A DNA stretch of 64,000 bases from Bythopirellula goksoeyrii (lineage in GTDB: Bacteria; Planctomycetota; Planctomycetia; Pirellulales; Lacipirellulaceae): NCBI RefSeq assembly GCF_008065115.1, contig NZ_CP042913.1, forward strand, positions 904,338-968,337. Direction: 5' to 3'. The stretch's first letter is position 1. Each line of letters starts with the position of its first letter. Both the position numbers and the translations under genes were made by a program. Below, piece by piece: positions 44,057 through 52,104 of this stretch. Below the pieces are notes generated by a model. It saw only the letters and a list, made by a program, of their open reading frames with translations, had not been told where the DNA came from and did no database searches.

Positions 44057-44428
44057 ATGAAATTCATATTGCTATGTTACGATGACGAGCAAGCCTGGCA
44101 ACAAGCGGGTAAGGCGGCACATGAAGCGGCAATTGCTGAAGCCGTGCAGCTTACTCACGAACTCCAGAAGAGAGGGCAATACATTCGCTCGGCGCCGCTT
44201 CACCCTACGGCGACTGCAACCAGTGTACGGGTTCGCGAGGGGAAGAAGTTGGTGACGGATGGTCCGTTTGCTGAGACCCGTGAGGTGCTCGGTGGATTTC
44301 ATTTGATCGATGTAAATAGCCTCGAAGAGGCAATTGATATTGCTGGCCGACATCCTGGGGCCCGCATAGGGTGCGTTGAGATCAGGCCGATTGTTGAGCT
44401 GACAAGTCTGCCCGCTATCAACACTTAA
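44057..44428 (+). CDS. YCII/DGPF-family protein
   Basis: A 123-residue YCII protein (MKFILLCYDDEQAWQQAG, 'VREGKKLVTDGPFAETREVL', GGFHLIDVNSLEEAIDIA). It follows its paralogue by 14 bp. The two share the same order of motifs (SAPL, TATSVRVR, TDGPFAETRE, EVRP/EIRP-VEL), which shows a local duplication. Confidence 0.93.
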   Translation: MKFILLCYDDEQAWQQAGKAAHEAAIAEAVQLTHELQKRGQYIRSAPLHPTATATSVRVREGKKLVTDGPFAETREVLGGFHLIDVNSLEEAIDIAGRHPGARIGCVEIRPIVELTSLPAINT

Positions 44429-44496
44429 GTTGCGAGAATGATGACGAAGTTGTTTCCAAATCAACTGTTTCCTTTCTTTTTCCTATGGAGGTTCCT

Positions 44497-45132
44497 ATGA
44501 ACACGAAGATTTTGGCTGCTAGTTTTGGTTCGTTGATTTTGGGCAGCGCGCTCGCTGTGGCCGCTACTTCAACGGATGCATCGTCTTCCGATCAGGCACA
44601 AATGCAATTGCCACCAGGCTGGACGATGGAAGACATGCAGGCGGTCATGGAGGCAGGGACGCCCGGCAAGATGCACGAGCGTTTGGCCAAGGACGTCGGC
44701 ACTTGGGACTGTGAGACGACCATGTGGATGGTTCCCGACAGTGAGCCGATGAAAAGCAGCGGCACGGCCACATACACAGCGTTGATGGATGGCCGCTTTG
44801 TAAAGTGCGAGATGGATGGCGAAATGCCCGGCATGGGCCCTTACCATGGCCTGGGAATCGCTGGTTACGACAATGTCTCGAAAGAGTTCGTGTCTAATTG
44901 GCTGGACAATCACGGCACTGGCATCATGAACGGAACGGGAGAACTTTCGTCCGACGGCAAGACGCTCACTTGGGAGTACACAGGCAATTGCCCTGTCACT
45001 AAGCAGCCGATCGTGATGCGTGAGGTAGAAACAGTGACCGGTCCCAACACCAAGACGATGGAAATGTTCGGCGAAGACCCCAAGAGTGGCAAAGAATTCA
45101 AGATGATGCACATTGAATTCACCAAGCAGTAA
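44497..45132 (+). CDS. Exported DUF1579 protein
   Basis: A 211-residue protein with a signal peptide (about 1-24). The DUF1579 beta-barrel region shows 'LAKDVGTWDCETTMWMVPDS', 'CEMDGEMPGMGPYHGLGIAG' (MPGMGPYHGLGIAGYD) and 'TMEMFGEDPKSGKEFKMMHI'. ATG 44497 lies five bases behind GGAGG; ATG 44485 is too close to nothing recognisable. Family members are presumed ligand-binding. It is followed by a strong terminator. Confidence 0.9.
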   Translation: MNTKILAASFGSLILGSALAVAATSTDASSSDQAQMQLPPGWTMEDMQAVMEAGTPGKMHERLAKDVGTWDCETTMWMVPDSEPMKSSGTATYTALMDGRFVKCEMDGEMPGMGPYHGLGIAGYDNVSKEFVSNWLDNHGTGIMNGTGELSSDGKTLTWEYTGNCPVTKQPIVMREVETVTGPNTKTMEMFGEDPKSGKEFKMMHIEFTKQ

Positions 45133-45147
45133 GTCGGTTAGTTTCTT

Positions 45148-45220
45148 CTCTCGCAGAGCCGCAGAGACGCGGAGCACTTGATACGCTCTGCGACTTGTCG
45201 TCTCTGCGAGAGTTTTTTTC
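45148..45220 (+). terminator. Terminator-like inverted repeat, CGCAGAG family
   Basis: CTCTCGCAGAG (45148-45158) pairs with CTCTGCGAGAG (45202-45212), followed at once by a run of T. It is at the same time a member of the CGCAGAG repeat family seen at 12515 and 32076, so here a dispersed repeat appears to serve as terminator. Read-through would still supply the last three genes. Confidence 0.75.
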
Positions 45221-45245
45221 ATGCTTGCACGTCAAAGGATACGCA

Positions 45246-45662
45246 ATGTACGTTCAACCTTATCTATTCTTCGGTGGTCGCTGTGAGGAAGCACTTGAGT
45301 TTTATTCGAAGTCTCTCGGTGCCAAGGTCGAAATGGTGATGCGATTCAATGAGAGCCCCGAACCAATGCCTCCCGACACAGTACCTCCTGGCTTTGAGGA
45401 TAAAGTGATGCACGCCAGTTTTCGAATCGGCGATTCTCTGGTTATGGCATCCGATGGATGTGACGAAGCTTCGAATTTTAGCGGCTTCTCGTTGTCTCTC
45501 TCTGTGTCAAACGAAGAGGAAGCTGACCGCGTGTTTGCGGCACTATCTGAAGGGGGCAAAGTCGGCATGCCCTTGGGCCGAACATTTTGGTCGCCCCGCT
45601 TTGGCATGCTTACAGACCAATTTGGAATCGGGTGGATGGTCAGCGTAGCTGCAGAAGGTTAA
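45246..45662 (+). CDS. PhnB-like VOC-family protein
   Basis: A 138-residue protein: 'VQPYLFFGGRCEEALEFYSK' then SLGAKVEMVMRF, 'MHASFRIGDSLVMASDGCDE', and 'FGMLTDQFGIGWMVSVAAEG' at the end. This is the PhnB/DUF3828-like branch of the VOC superfamily, common beside YCII genes. Substrate unknown. AAAGGA is six bases before ATG 45246. Confidence 0.92.
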   Translation: MYVQPYLFFGGRCEEALEFYSKSLGAKVEMVMRFNESPEPMPPDTVPPGFEDKVMHASFRIGDSLVMASDGCDEASNFSGFSLSLSVSNEEEADRVFAALSEGGKVGMPLGRTFWSPRFGMLTDQFGIGWMVSVAAEG

Positions 45663-45689
45663 GCTCTCTCAAGTTGTTGGAGAAACGAA

Positions 45690-46322
45690 ATGCCTGAATC
45701 CACAGAAACAAATATTGAAGCCCCTCCAACAGAACGCAAAAGCAGCTCTGTTTTATCGAAAGCCGTCTTGGCACTCGTGCTAATCGTCGCTGGTTTGGCG
45801 ACTGTCATTGCGATGCAACCCTCGGAGTTCCGCGTCGAACGATCGACGACGATGGCCGCTTCGGCGTCGACGATTTTCGCCGAAGTGAATGATTTTCATC
45901 ATTGGGAAGCTTGGTCCCCCTGGTTGGAGCTTGACCCGAATGCAAAAAACTGGTTCGAGGGTCCTCCTTCCGGGAAAGGGGCTGCGTTCCACTGGGACGG
46001 CAATGACGATGTCGGTGCCGGTAGCATGACTATTATCGAAAGTAGCCCCAACGACTTGGTTCGCATCCAGCTAGATTTCACCAGGCCCTTTGAAGACTCC
46101 AGTACAACCGAACTTTCAATCGTGCCGGCGGGCGACGAGTCCAAGGTCACCTGGAGCATGTACGGCAAGAACAATTTTATCAGCAAAGCGTTCTGTCTTG
46201 TCATGGACATGGACAAGATGATCGGCGACAAATACGAAGAAGGTCTCGCCAGTTTGAAGTCGATCGTAGAATCAAAGGCCCAGCCAAAGGACTCTGCTGA
46301 AGCGAATAAAGAGTCCGAGTGA
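45690..46322 (+). CDS. Membrane-anchored SRPBCC (polyketide-cyclase-like) protein
   Basis: A 210-residue protein with one membrane helix (about 24-42) and a START-like domain: FRVERSTTMAASASTIFAEV, 'NDFHHWEAWSPWLELDPNAK', then 'EDSSTTELSIVPAGDESKVT' and a C-terminal amphipathic helix. The family binds hydrophobic ligands. A charged tail ends the protein. GGAGAAACGAA precedes the ATG. Confidence 0.9.
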   Translation: MPESTETNIEAPPTERKSSSVLSKAVLALVLIVAGLATVIAMQPSEFRVERSTTMAASASTIFAEVNDFHHWEAWSPWLELDPNAKNWFEGPPSGKGAAFHWDGNDDVGAGSMTIIESSPNDLVRIQLDFTRPFEDSSTTELSIVPAGDESKVTWSMYGKNNFISKAFCLVMDMDKMIGDKYEEGLASLKSIVESKAQPKDSAEANKESE

Positions 46323-46341
46323 ATCAAGGAAAGGTAAACCC

Positions 46342-46734
46342 ATGGATTCTGAAAACACTACGTCAACCGGTTCCAAGAAGATGCTCTGGGCCGGCTGGAT
46401 TGCCAGCGCCATTCCTGTGGCGATGCTCATCCTGAGCGGCGTCATGAAACTACTGAAACCTGAACCCGTAGTCGAAGGTTTTGAGCACCTCGGCTGGCCC
46501 GCGAGTCTCGCACTGGCGTTAGGTATCGTCGAGCTCGTAAGCACGGCATTGTATGTGGTTCCACGCACGGCAGTGCTCGGAGCCATTCTGCTCACAGGCT
46601 ACTTGGGTGGAGCCATCGCCACGCATGTTCGCATCGGCGAAGGGTTCATCGGCCCGGCGGCCTTCGGCGTGTTGGTCTGGCTGGGCCTGTATCTCCGCGA
46701 TGCGCGAATTCGTGAGATACTCCCGCTGCGCTGA
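46342..46734 (+). CDS. DoxX-like membrane protein
   Basis: A 130-residue protein with four membrane helices and the DoxX pattern: 'AMLILSGVMKLLKPEPVVEG' followed by FEHLGWP, 'GIVELVSTALYVVPRTAVLG' and LLTGYLGGAIATHVRIGEG. DoxX-like proteins act in thiol stress responses in some bacteria; here the role is inferred only from context. Last gene of the ECF42 cluster. Confidence 0.92.
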   Translation: MDSENTTSTGSKKMLWAGWIASAIPVAMLILSGVMKLLKPEPVVEGFEHLGWPASLALALGIVELVSTALYVVPRTAVLGAILLTGYLGGAIATHVRIGEGFIGPAAFGVLVWLGLYLRDARIREILPLR

Positions 46735-47073
46735 TCCAGTGAACTTGTGACCGAAGTCCCATGCCGGAACTGCGCAGGGCTTGTTCCGGCCTACAACCTG
46801 ATCCCTGCGCACTGCCTCCAACTCGGTGGCCATTTCTCTTGAAAACAATAAAACAAAATACAAAACTAAATACGCCTACCCTTGTTTTACAGTGGTTTTT
46901 GAATGTTTTGCCCATGGTTTTGTCAAGCAAAATTCTCCTCCCCAGGACTAGCAGGCAATAGGCTTTGGGCAAACGAAGTCCTGGGGAGGACCGACGGATC
47001 TCTAGACACGACGCAGCTCCGTGCGTGGTAGGAACGATTTCGATTTTCAAAGAACAGGGGGGCAGTGGTTAGT
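46735..47073. other. Gene-free stretch with inverted repeat
   Basis: 339 bp behind the DoxX-like gene. TCCTCCCCAGGAC (46936-46948) and its complement (46978-46990) form a 13-bp perfect stem with a 29-base loop. It may end the ECF42 cluster transcript, although no T-run follows. No gene recognised. Confidence 0.55.
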
Positions 47074-47159
47074 GGTCAGTTGTCAGTTGTCAGTGGTCAG
47101 TTGTCAGTTGTCAGTTGTCAGTTGTCAGTTGTCAGTTGTCAGTTGTCAGTTGTCAGTTG
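47074..47159. repeat. Heptanucleotide tandem array (GTCAGTT)n
   Basis: About 12 copies of GTCAGTT, with one or two TCAGTG variants in the first third. The array is intergenic. It lies in open-frame sequence on the plus strand only by chance (the period 7 shifts phase each unit). Confidence 0.9.
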
Positions 47160-47620
47160 GACATTGGTCATTCTGGGTGCGGGCTGTGAAAACTGGATGA
47201 TTCTATCTCACTCCTGCGCACCGCAGGTGGGGTTTTGTCCCCTCACATTTTGTCGCAAACTTGTTCTACAAAACAAAACCCCCTCTCCATCGGTCGGTCC
47301 GCTGGGCTTCAACTCGTTGGCGGATCACGACTTGCGCGAATCACGTTGCCTCGGGTGCGGCGAGGTTTTGTAAACCAAACCCCACCAAACTGGCCGCTAC
47401 TTGCTCGTCGAAACCGTCAAACTCCTGCAGCGCGCGGACCTGGCGCGAGCAATCCCGCAATGCTCTGCGGGCGCTGGTGCGCTGCTGTTACCTATCGCAT
47501 GCCCCATTATCAACATGCCGGGGAGGAATTCCACAACGATTTTTGGGCCATCTCAAAAACAGCCACGAGGCGACGATTGGCCAGCCGCGAACGTGAGTGA
47601 CCGGAAGGGGCTTGGGGTCT
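47160..47620. other. Gene-free stretch
   Basis: About 460 bp with overlapping Arg/Ser/Pro-rich chance frames in two phases and no ribosome sites. Nothing recognised. Confidence 0.4.
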
Positions 47621-47830
47621 ATTGTATCGCGACTCTCCGAGTCGCCTCTGGTACGTAGTGCCTATCCCAAAACCGATTTGACTCGTAGCCCCTCCCCGGC
47701 CGCTACCGCGTCCGACCCTCCCGAGGGAGGGTTTTTGTTATAACCCTCCTTCGGGAGGGTCGGCCTCTCAGGGCCGGGGAGGGGTATTTGGATAAGCACT
47801 CAGTTACGACTCGGAGAGTCGCGCTACAAT
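47621..47830. repeat. Nested foldback element, MITE-like
   Basis: Terminal inverted repeats of 24 bp with one mismatch (47621-47644 and 47807-47830; ATTGTA at the outer ends, core GCGACTCTCCGAGTCG). Inside are two more pairs: CCCCTCCCCGGC (47689-47700 / 47773-47784) and CCGACCCTCCCG (47712-47723 / 47752-47763). The whole 210 bp could fold into one long cruciform or RNA hairpin. No reading frame, no obvious target duplication. Confidence 0.75.
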
Positions 47831-48111
47831 GGGATGGGGATTGTGGGCGGCGTTAGTCAAAAACAGGGGGCTGGGATTTGGGGGGCGTAGGTGAGTGGCT
47901 CGCGGGCGCAAAGCTGCCGACATGCTACTGTACACCAACCACCAATCTCTAGCCTCTATTGAGATTCTTTCTGCAAGATTTCAACCCTGAAAGAGTGCAA
48001 TTGCGAATTTCCAATGGCGGATCGGTCTCGGAAGTGAAAATAGACAGGATTAATTGCAAAAATACTCTGCCGTTCTTTCTTCACTGTATTCGATTCGGCG
48101 AGTGCAGATAT
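47831..48111. other. Gene-free stretch
   Basis: 281 bp between the foldback element and the stop of the HIRAN protein gene. A 63-codon plus-strand frame (47959-48150) has no ribosome site. Nothing supported. Confidence 0.4.
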
Positions 48112-49614
48112 CTAATCAATTTCATAAACACCAACAATCAGGCCACCTGACTGTGGCTTTCTAAATGCCGTAAATCCGAATTGGCGACCTCGATCTAGAA
48201 TAGGTGCAAACCAAATGGCCACTTCACGTTTAAGGTAGCCGAGTTGACGCCCCTCAATGTCACTCACAGCAATTGCGTTTGTGTCGTAAGGGTTTCGAGG
48301 CTCTCGTTGAATCTTAATTGGACTTCCCAACTCAAGCCTAGCAATCCATTGCTCCCGATCACCAATGTGATCACCTACGACCCGAAATGTGTATCTAGGT
48401 TCGTGAAGCTGGGACCACCCGTTATCAAGTTCTTCTTTATAAGTAGGAATTGCTAAAGACTCTGGGATAAACTTCTTTGTAGGGATTAAACCTAGAACTG
48501 GATCACGATTTATTGTGGAGACCGCGAGCATGGCCCAAATGTCGCATACTAAATCCTTACATGGGCGCAGAAAGAGACTCTTGCCACTCGAACGATTGAA
48601 GAGAATTCCATCTGCATATTTGGTGACCTTTGCAACAGAAGCCAACGTAAATTTCTTGGCTGCCAAATCACCTACTAAGAGAACTCTTTTGTCTGTTAGC
48701 AAGCACTGACCAGCAGCGATGTTCTTCAAATAATGATCGTTACCTAGTGGTATCCCAGCAGGCCTTTTTAGTTGAACTATTTCATGCCATTCAAATGGTG
48801 CCTGGTGAATCGCATTCTCTCGTGAGTTTAGTTGAATGCTGTCGTCAAAAGTGCAGTTGGGAATATATGAGCCAACGGCCAACTGATAGGCTAGATCGCA
48901 TAGGTGCAAACGATGGTTTTGTTCATTACTGAGGTTGATTTTTAGACCAAGCCCTGCTGCTAGATCCCCTATCCTCTGTCGCTCTTGAGGGTCTAATACG
49001 CCGTCTTCGAGAGCTTCCTCAATCACAGTGTCTAGTAACTGTTGTGATTCCCTCTTCAAAAGCTCTAGTACCTCTGCCTCAGATATATTGGCCTTCATCG
49101 CAAACTCCAGCAACTGACTTCGCTCACTGAGAGTCACTCTGCCATCCGATATGGCTGTAGAAACAGCTCGCTGCAAGCGCATGCGATTCTCGGACAGAAC
49201 ATTTTGTCGACGCTGTTCTACTGCAGCAGCCCTTACTCTCTCAGCAGCTCGCTGGTCGACATGGGCTTTAACTAGGCCTAAATGTACCTTGGAAAGTTCA
49301 ATCCATTCATTATTTGTAAACCCTGGACTTAAGACTTCTGTATCCTCATAGAGCTTGCCGGCTGAGTGCAGTGACAACAAGTCCTCACTAGAAACTGGAC
49401 CGAATACTTCGTGACCGCGTAAGAATTTGAGTTTCTTGTAGTGCCAAGTAGCAGCAAGCTTTGAATCGATCGACTCATGTCGATTCGGATAGACCCAAAT
49501 AGTTCGCTTGCACTTTGGGCAAGTTAGTCGACGACCAACATGGGCAGCTGAAACATCGAAAGTCTGTTCACAAAACGAACAATTGAAGCGCCTGTCGATT
49601 GAATCACTCTTCAT
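48112..49614 (-). CDS. Multidomain protein: zinc ribbon, GYF-like, TerB-like, PH-like, HIRAN
   Basis: A 500-residue cytoplasmic protein. Zinc-ribbon Cys pairs lie at 12/15 and 32/35. A GYF_2-like unit follows at about 57-108 (WHYKKLKFLRGHEVFGPVSS). A helical TerB-like region spans about 140-235 (LDTVIEEALEDGVLDPQERQ). A GRAM/bacterial-PH-like stretch is at about 280-370 (AAGQCLLTDKRVLLVGDLAA). The C-terminal HIRAN domain spans about 410-490 (NPYDTNAIAVSDIEGRQLGY). HIRAN domains bind single-stranded 3' DNA ends in eukaryotic HLTF. It is in an operon (11-base gap) behind a YifB/ComM-type ATPase, so a DNA-processing role is inferred. Domain boundaries are by eye. Confidence 0.8.
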   Translation of the reverse strand: MKSDSIDRRFNCSFCEQTFDVSAAHVGRRLTCPKCKRTIWVYPNRHESIDSKLAATWHYKKLKFLRGHEVFGPVSSEDLLSLHSAGKLYEDTEVLSPGFTNNEWIELSKVHLGLVKAHVDQRAAERVRAAAVEQRRQNVLSENRMRLQRAVSTAISDGRVTLSERSQLLEFAMKANISEAEVLELLKRESQQLLDTVIEEALEDGVLDPQERQRIGDLAAGLGLKINLSNEQNHRLHLCDLAYQLAVGSYIPNCTFDDSIQLNSRENAIHQAPFEWHEIVQLKRPAGIPLGNDHYLKNIAAGQCLLTDKRVLLVGDLAAKKFTLASVAKVTKYADGILFNRSSGKSLFLRPCKDLVCDIWAMLAVSTINRDPVLGLIPTKKFIPESLAIPTYKEELDNGWSQLHEPRYTFRVVGDHIGDREQWIARLELGSPIKIQREPRNPYDTNAIAVSDIEGRQLGYLKREVAIWFAPILDRGRQFGFTAFRKPQSGGLIVGVYEID

Positions 49615-49625
49615 GACAACTCGTA

Positions 49626-51230
49626 CTAAACAGCTTGTAGTACTCCACCGGCAACGAATAGAGCAGCCTCCTCCACGTGTACAGGCGCCACTTCAGAAGC
49701 ATCAGTCAGATCCGCAATGGTTCGAGCGACTTTTGCTAGGCGATCAGTAGTTCGAGTGGAAACTCGATCACGTGATATGACCTCTTTAAATGACTCAAAA
49801 CCATCCACTGAGAAATGGCAATAGTCTGGGACCTGACCGCCCGGTATTGCTGCGTTGTTTGTGATTGCAGTTCCCATGAATCGGTTAATCTGACGTTGTC
49901 GTGCCCGGTCTACGATTGCCCGTAGTTTCGGCGAGTCACCATCCCGAACCGGCGCGAATCGCTCATCCGTTGATAATGGTCGTATACTAACTTGCAAATC
50001 GATTCGATCAAGAAGTGGTCCGCTCAATTTTTTTTGATATCTTTCAATTGTTTTAGAATCGCACACACATTTGTCACTACCAGCGTACCCACATGGACAG
50101 GGATTCATCGCAGCCACAAGTGTAAAACGGGCAGGAAATTCAAGACTAGCCTGGACCCGAGTGACTTGAACTTTGCCGTTCTCCATAGGTTGTCGCAAAG
50201 CTTCAAGCGACTGACGTGAGAATTCAGGGAGTTCGTCAAGGAAAAGGATTCCGTGGTGTGCAAGGGTTATTTCACCTGGACGCGGCACTCCAGAACCACC
50301 CCCAATTAAGGCGGGCATTGAAACGCTATGATGAATCGAACGCATTGGTCGCCGCGTCACAGCACATCCGTCCTGCTCCAATGCGCCTACTGCTGAGTAT
50401 ATGCGAGTCAATTCAACTTTCTCACCGTCTGTTAGCCTTGGCAGAATGCCAGGTAACGCAGAGGCAAGCAGTGATTTACCTTCGCCGGGAGGACCAATCA
50501 ACAGCAGGTTATGGCCTCCTGCAGCAGATATCAGTGCAGCTCTCTTAGCCTGTTCTTGCCCACGTATTCGTCCAAAATCGAGTGGTTTGTCGATGATAGG
50601 ATCAAATTCTATCTTTTCGCGCAGCGCATTCGGCAACATACCACGACCATGAAAGCACTCTATAACCTCTTCGAGAGAGCTGGCAGGATAAACTGCACAG
50701 TTTTCATGGCCAGGCTTTGCCAGAATCAAAGCGCATTCTTTCTCATTGCCCTTAGGAACAATGAGAGATTGTCCAGGTTTGGCACAGTATGCCAACGAGA
50801 GTGCTCCAGGAACACGGCGAAGTTCTCCGTGGATGCCCAATTCCCCAAATAATATAAACCGTTCTTCTTGTTCGTTCGACAGATCAGGCATTAAACCAGC
50901 CGCTTGAAGCATGATTATGGCTATAGGTAGGTCGAGCCAAGTTCCACCTTTCTCTAAAGCGGCTGGTGCTAAATTGATGAGTATCTCAACAGGACTTGGC
51001 GGAATGCCGAGCTTACTAAAAGCACCGCCGATTCTGTGCAAAGCTTCTCGAACAGTTCCCTTGGCCATTCCAGTAATTTGGCAGGAATTGACTACAGGTG
51101 TTGGCGTCCGAAGAAGTTGAGTTGCACGTGCTTGAAGTTCAATAAGATGACCATCAATTCCAAATAAGATACCTCCCCGCAACGTGTGGTCCCTACGCAT
51201 CAATTGGTCATTAAAACTGAAACGATTCAC
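49626..51230 (-). CDS. YifB/ComM-family Mg-chelatase-like AAA+ ATPase
   Basis: A 534-residue protein. An N-terminal ChlI/Lon-protease-like fold (about 20-180, 'VREALHRIGGAFSKLGIPPS') is followed by an AAA+ module. Walker A is LLIGPPGEGKSLLAS at about 242, Walker B is GILFLDELPEF, and sensor sequence AAMNPCPCGYAG carries a CPCG cluster. The Mg-chelatase C-terminal lid is at about 430-530. The family includes ComM, a helicase-like factor that aids branch migration in natural transformation. GTG 51230 is the likely start; ATG 51200 is an alternative. Co-transcribed with the HIRAN protein. Confidence 0.93.
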   Translation of the reverse strand: MNRFSFNDQLMRRDHTLRGGILFGIDGHLIELQARATQLLRTPTPVVNSCQITGMAKGTVREALHRIGGAFSKLGIPPSPVEILINLAPAALEKGGTWLDLPIAIIMLQAAGLMPDLSNEQEERFILFGELGIHGELRRVPGALSLAYCAKPGQSLIVPKGNEKECALILAKPGHENCAVYPASSLEEVIECFHGRGMLPNALREKIEFDPIIDKPLDFGRIRGQEQAKRAALISAAGGHNLLLIGPPGEGKSLLASALPGILPRLTDGEKVELTRIYSAVGALEQDGCAVTRRPMRSIHHSVSMPALIGGGSGVPRPGEITLAHHGILFLDELPEFSRQSLEALRQPMENGKVQVTRVQASLEFPARFTLVAAMNPCPCGYAGSDKCVCDSKTIERYQKKLSGPLLDRIDLQVSIRPLSTDERFAPVRDGDSPKLRAIVDRARQRQINRFMGTAITNNAAIPGGQVPDYCHFSVDGFESFKEVISRDRVSTRTTDRLAKVARTIADLTDASEVAPVHVEEAALFVAGGVLQAV

Positions 51231-52104
51231 ATACCACTCGAATAATTGAGTTGGTTACAAAACTGCATACAATTCTGCCATGTTGGGGTGCCACAGAAAG
51301 TGAATCCTGGATGCACCATTTGATCCTAACAAAAGAACTGATCGGAATGAAAAAAATAAGAGACTCTAGTTGAATGGAAACCGTAACTTGCGTCAAGTTG
51401 CCCTAGAGAAAAGTTATAAGATGAGGTTCATATAGGTTGTTCGCATGGAGATTCCCTCAGGGAGGGGCTAATTATTGGTGAATTGTCGGGAAGATAGGGT
51501 TACGGAAGTATTGTCAAACGCGACTATTTATTCCCTTCAGAATCCTAACAAACAACATAGCACTAACTAGGGCTTAGAAATTGGTGGGAGACGGTAACCG
51601 TTGCCCGGGGGTCGCCTTCTAACAGGTGGCCTGTGTAAGTATATTTACACTAGTTCATGTGGTTCTCTAAGACGAAGTTGTCACACAGATTAGTAGGGAT
51701 TTGGGGGCTGGGAATGCTATGTGCAACCCTTTCAGGGTAGAGGCTATTGTGGGTTTCGTATCCCAGGGTAGCAGCAAAGTTCGTGGAACTCACTTGGTGG
51801 CAACCGCTGGGCTAGGGTGTGAAACCCCGTTGGGGTACGGTTCGAAGACTGGTTCCGGTACCCAGGGTGCGCCGGACTACCGGCGACCGCTCGGCTGGGG
51901 AGTGGAATAGGTGCGAGGCGCCGGTTGTTCGGCACGGCGAATCTTCGACTCGGCGCTAGCCAGAAAGGGAGTAGGGGAATGCGGAATTCGGATTGCGGAA
52001 TTCGGAATGCGGAATGGAAGAGGGGGCGCGGAGCGCAGCCTGGGGTACGGGGTCGATTCTGTTTTCCTCTGCTGAGGGGGAGGGTGATTAGCGATATCTT
52101 GGGG
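51231..52104. other. Long gene-free region with dispersed repeat element
   Basis: 874 bp between two minus-strand genes. At about 51718-51905 lies a segment built of short palindromic words (AACCCTTTCAGGGTAG, GAAACCCCGTTGGGGTAC, ACCCAGGGT) separated by GC-rich sequence; it looks like a multi-hairpin non-coding repeat. At 51976-52016 the word GCGGAATTCGGATT recurs three times with variation (GCGGAAT-CGGA). A 69-codon frame over the first segment is judged chance. The promoter of the YifB gene must lie near 51240-51400. Confidence 0.5.

Noticed and set aside
47235-47658. Several plus-strand frames of 85-121 codons
   Set aside because: They overlap each other in two phases, have Arg/Ser/Pro bias and no ribosome sites, and lie in a repeat-rich gene-free region.
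51701-51910. 69-codon frame with protein-like glycine content
   Set aside because: It coincides with a palindromic non-coding repeat (CCCAGGGT, ACCCCGTTGGGGT words) and has no ribosome site.
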